Shown one piece after another: positions 6,512-8,628 of a stretch of 8,628 nt of DNA (the first letter of the stretch is position 1; every line of letters starts with the position of its first letter). The stretch lies in contig CABUUJ010000072.1 in assembly GCA_902494715.1 (NCBI GenBank), positions 1 to 8,628 on the forward strand, read 5' to 3'. The notes under the pieces were generated by a model. It had not been told where the DNA came from. It did not search any database and saw nothing but the letters and a program-made list of their open reading frames with translations. Position numbers and translations under genes: made by a program. Source of the DNA: an uncultured Collinsella sp. (GTDB lineage: Bacteria; Actinomycetota; Coriobacteriia; Coriobacteriales; Coriobacteriaceae).

Positions 6512-6550
6512 AAGGCCCGGCTCCGTTGCAGCGGAGTCGGGCCTTGTTTC
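6512..6550 (+). terminator. Intrinsic terminator of glmS
   Basis: A 14-bp stem pairs 6512-6525 (AAGGCCCGGCTCCG) with 6532-6545 (CGGAGTCGGGCCTT), with one G-U pair and a 6-nt loop, followed by GTTTC. It begins 25 bp after the glmS TAA. The stem is very stable; the U-tract is short. Confidence 0.85.
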
Positions 6551-6556
6551 ATTTGA

Positions 6557-6603
6557 CCAGATAAAACCTACCAAAATGAACCTGTCCCTTTTTGGCAGGT
6601 TAG
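6557..6603 (-). terminator. Terminator-like REP hairpin with GGGACAGG loop, 3' cap of the GntR gene (repeat A, copy 2)
   Basis: On the - strand the arms AACCTGCCAAAA (6601-6590) and TTTTGGTAGGTT (6576-6565) form a 12-position stem with one C-A mismatch, and GGGACAGGTT lies in the loop. It matches 4145-4191 at 41 of 47 positions, including the trailing TTTTATCTGG. The GntR stop codon TAA (6602-6600) overlaps the outer arm by two bases. Orientation and placement relative to the upstream gene are the same as for the copy after the MFS gene, which favours a terminator role. Confidence 0.8.
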
Positions 6604-7331
6604 CGGAGCTTGCTGGTCTCGAAGTACTCGGGGAACTGGTCCAGAACCTCGGTTTGGTTGCGGAACATCATGTGCAGGTGCTTGCTGACCAAAAAGCTCG
6701 CTTCGATGGGGTCGCGACCGGCGATAGCGCGGCGAATCTGCTTGTGCTCGTTCACGATGTCCTGATTGTCGAGAACCTGCGTGGCGGCGCGCAGCCAGCG
6801 GAAGCGCTCCAGGTCGGCATTGGTCTCTTCGAGCCACGACCACACGGTGCTGCGACATGCGATGCTAAAAATCATGTGATGCATGAGGTTGTCGCTCAAA
6901 AAGAAGCCGATGCGATCCTCTTCGGCCATGGCCTTTTCCTGCAGCGCGATGGCGCGGTCGAGCTGCTCGATGCCGGCCGACGTGGCGCGCGCACAGCACT
7001 CCACAATCACCTGCTTTTCCAGATGCTCGCGGATGTAACAGGCACTCTCGGCAAGGGTGAGGTTGATGGGTGAGACGTAGGTGCCGCTTTGGGGCACGGT
7101 ACGCACCAGGCCCTCTTGCGCCAGACGCACCAGCGCCTCGCGCACGGGCGTGCGACCCATGTCCAGGTCATCGCAAAGCTGCTTGACGCCCAGCTTTTCG
7201 CCCGGCTTGTAGTCCAGGTAGACGATTTTGCGTCGAATGGTGTGGTAGGACTGGTCCTGTAGGCTCGTTTCCTGCTCGCCGACGTGCATCGATTCTTCCA
7301 TAGCGCCTCGCAACTGTTCTATCAAACTCAT
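6600..7331 (-). CDS. GntR-family transcriptional regulator, FadR subfamily (FCD domain)
   Basis: 243 residues from ATG 7331. The N-terminal winged helix is at ~24-88: YHTIRRKIVYLDYKPGEKL, then VKQLCDDLDMGRTPVREALVRLAQEGLV, the hallmark GntR recognition region, and the wing SGTYVSP. The all-helical FCD effector domain follows (~95-225). D147, H151 (DNLMH), H196 (NEH) and H218 (KHL) fit the usual metal-binding set, so a carboxylate-type ligand is likely from family knowledge. The start is uncertain: ATG 7331 has no visible SD, while ATG 7301 (MEESMHVGEQ) has GAGG four bases upstream and keeps both domains intact, giving 233 residues. A possible -10 (CATAAT on the - strand, plus-strand 7345-7350) would leave only a few bases of leader for 7331, favouring 7301. 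Divergent from the YeiH-type exporter, which it may control. The stop overlaps a REP-like terminator. Confidence 0.88.
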   Translation of the reverse strand: MSLIEQLRGAMEESMHVGEQETSLQDQSYHTIRRKIVYLDYKPGEKLGVKQLCDDLDMGRTPVREALVRLAQEGLVRTVPQSGTYVSPINLTLAESACYIREHLEKQVIVECCARATSAGIEQLDRAIALQEKAMAEEDRIGFFLSDNLMHHMIFSIACRSTVWSWLEETNADLERFRWLRAATQVLDNQDIVNEHKQIRRAIAGRDPIEASFLVSKHLHMMFRNQTEVLDQFPEYFETSKLR

Positions 7332-7494
7332 ATGTCAGTTGTTAATTATGCCGCGAATCAGCTCTCCGCGGTGGGTAATTCGGCTGATGCCTGAGAACTA
7401 TTGCGGCATCTTAGTCTGTGTTTGCGCAAGGTTGCGCTCAATGTTGCCGTATCATAAGCCGTCGCAAACGTGGAATAGAAAGAAGGAATCCCAT
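7332..7494. promoter_or_regulatory. Divergent intergenic region, GntR / YeiH-type exporter
   Basis: 163 bp that should hold both promoters. Seen: a palindrome TTGCGCAA (7422-7429) followed by a second TTGCGC (7432-7437), an inverted repeat GATGCC (7386-7391)/GGCATC (7405-7410), and TATCAT (7450-7455) as a poor -10 candidate for the + gene. None forms a convincing -35/-10 pair. For the + gene the SD AGAAGGAA (7481-7488) is good. A FadR-type operator cannot be picked out with confidence. Confidence 0.35.
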
Positions 7495-8529
7495 ATGCAA
7501 CTGGCGAATATCGTACGCGAGCGCTGGAAGGGCGTCTTGTTCTGCCTGATCATCGCTATCCCCGCGACGTTGCTCGGCAAACAAATTGAGGTGGTCGGCG
7601 GTCCGGTATTCGCCATCCTCTTTGGCATGGTCCTGGCGCTCGTCTTTCCCAAAAATCGTCGCGAACAGCTCGCCGCCGGCGTCACCTATACGTCCAAAAA
7701 AGTCTTGCAGTACGCGGTTATCCTGCTTGGCTTTGGCATGAACCTCTCCCAGATCCTGTCCAAGGGCGCCCAGTCGCTGCCGATTATCGTGGCGACGATC
7801 TCGACCTCGCTTGTCATCGCTTTCGTGCTCTGCCGCGTTATGAACGTGCCGGGCAAGATCGCGACGCTTGTGGGTGTGGGTTCGTCGATTTGCGGCGGTT
7901 CTGCCATCGCCGCGACCGCGCCCGTCATCGACGCTGACGATCGTGAGATTGCCCAGGCTATTTCGGTCATCTTCCTGTTTAACGTTATCGCAGCGCTCGT
8001 GTTTCCGACGCTCGGCGGCATGCTCGGGCTGACCAACGAGGGCTTTGGCCTGTTTGCCGGCACCGCCATCAACGACACCTCGTCGGTAACGGCTGCGGCG
8101 AGCGCCTGGGACAGTATGCATCCCGGCGCCAATGTGCTCGAGAGCGCCACGGTGGTCAAGCTCACCAGGACGCTGGCCATTATTCCCATCACGTTGGTCC
8201 TTGCATGCTGGCAGATGCATCTGGCGCGCAAGGCCGGCGGCGACGCCAAAAGTACGTTCTCGCTTAAACGCGCGTTTCCCATGTTCGTGCTGTTCTTTGT
8301 GCTGGCGAGCGTAATCACCACGGTGCTTCAGCTTCCTGCATCCATTACGGCGCCCGTCAAGGAGCTGTCGAAGTTCTTTATCGTGATGGCCATGGCGGCT
8401 ATTGGCTTTAATACCGATATCGTCGAGCTGGTCAAAAAGGGCGGCAAGCCCATCGCATTGGGCTTTTGCTGCTGGATTGGTATTGCGTGCATGAGTTTGG
8501 GAATGCAACACGTGCTGGGAATCTGGTAG
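7495..8529 (+). CDS. YeiH-family membrane protein (UPF0324, putative sulfate exporter)
   Basis: 344 residues from ATG 7495, which has the SD AGAAGGAA 6 nt upstream. The frame is open back to 7339, but that stretch reads as promoter DNA. About ten hydrophobic helices are seen (near residues 13, 36, 70, 94, 124, 153, 217, 260, 293 and 318). Family signatures: GSSICGGSAIAATAPVI (129-145), the paired half GTAINDTSSVTAAAS (189-203), the amphipathic RTLAIIPITL, and AAIGFNTDIVELVKKGGKP near the end. Length matches the family (about 330-350). Family members are integral membrane proteins annotated as putative sulfate exporters, linked to sulfite/taurine or sulfolactate metabolism in some bacteria. 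The substrate is not proven, and no sulfur gene lies in the window. Divergent from the GntR-FCD gene. Runs to TAG 8527-8529; no downstream partner visible. Confidence 0.92.
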   Translation: MQLANIVRERWKGVLFCLIIAIPATLLGKQIEVVGGPVFAILFGMVLALVFPKNRREQLAAGVTYTSKKVLQYAVILLGFGMNLSQILSKGAQSLPIIVATISTSLVIAFVLCRVMNVPGKIATLVGVGSSICGGSAIAATAPVIDADDREIAQAISVIFLFNVIAALVFPTLGGMLGLTNEGFGLFAGTAINDTSSVTAAASAWDSMHPGANVLESATVVKLTRTLAIIPITLVLACWQMHLARKAGGDAKSTFSLKRAFPMFVLFFVLASVITTVLQLPASITAPVKELSKFFIVMAMAAIGFNTDIVELVKKGGKPIALGFCCWIGIACMSLGMQHVLGIW

Positions 8530-8628
8530 AGAACTAGCTTATTTGCGTGCTGCGTGCTGGTGAGCGCATGTCCGCGGTGGAGCGATAGGAGCTCTTGCGG
8601 GTATGGCTTGTCCGCAGGTTTATAGGTC
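8530..8628. other. 3' edge, no supported gene
   Basis: The last 99 bp contain a small tandem GCGTGCT repeat (within 8545-8560) and no clear terminator. AGGAG (8587-8591) precedes an ATG at 8603 whose frame stays open to the edge (MACPQVYR). The spacing is long and only eight codons are visible, so a gene start here is only a possibility. Confidence 0.2.

Noticed and set aside
7339..7494. 52-residue N-terminal extension of the YeiH-type protein
   Set aside because: It lacks an SD and membrane-protein character, while ATG 7495 has a strong SD and gives the normal family length.
8603..8628. Possible start of a next gene at the right edge (AGGAG then ATG)
   Set aside because: Spacing of 11 nt is long and only eight codons remain, too little to call a gene.

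Overview
The window looks like a GC-rich, gene-dense bacterial chromosome. Protein style, codon usage and the intergenic GGGACAGG hairpins suggest an actinobacterial gut anaerobe of the Coriobacteriia, Collinsella-like. That assignment is inference from familiarity; no rRNA or other marker gene is present.

Layout: (1) 1-425, the C-terminal end of a YtcJ-type amidohydrolase (+), closed by a strong hairpin terminator at 458-495 that also faces the convergent gene. (2) 550-2382 (-), a 610-residue BglG/MtlR/LicR-like regulator with an HTH N-terminus and PTS-related regulatory domains. (3) Divergent from it, 2537-4141 (+), a 14-helix DHA2-type MFS transporter. Their shared 154-bp intergenic region carries the same 12-bp motif, CCA(G/C)ATATACGG, once upstream of each start and pointing toward each gene. 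(4) 4142-4639, about 500 bp of non-coding DNA. Its first 350 bp are packed with palindromic repeats: a terminator hairpin, two copies of a 43-bp hairpin with a CRCCTGTCC loop, and between them an inverted pair of a different 60-bp hairpin. Next comes a short promoter region with a GTGGTATCT/AGATACCAC palindrome. (5) 4640-6487 (+), glmS, the hexosamine-pathway gatekeeper, with its own terminator. (6) 6600-7331 (-), a GntR/FCD regulator whose stop codon overlaps another GGGACAGG hairpin. (7) Divergent from it, 7495-8529 (+), a YeiH-family membrane exporter. The last 99 bp hold no supported gene.

Two regulator/transporter pairs are arranged divergently (PRD-type regulator with MFS, GntR-FCD with YeiH). 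That layout usually means the regulator controls its neighbour; this is inferred, not shown. glmS stands alone as a single-gene unit.

The least ordinary content is the repeat system. Four hairpins share a GGGACAGG core in the loop, and two of them are placed identically as 3' caps of unrelated genes. They look like a REP/BIME-type family. No transposase, CRISPR array, tRNA or rRNA is visible.
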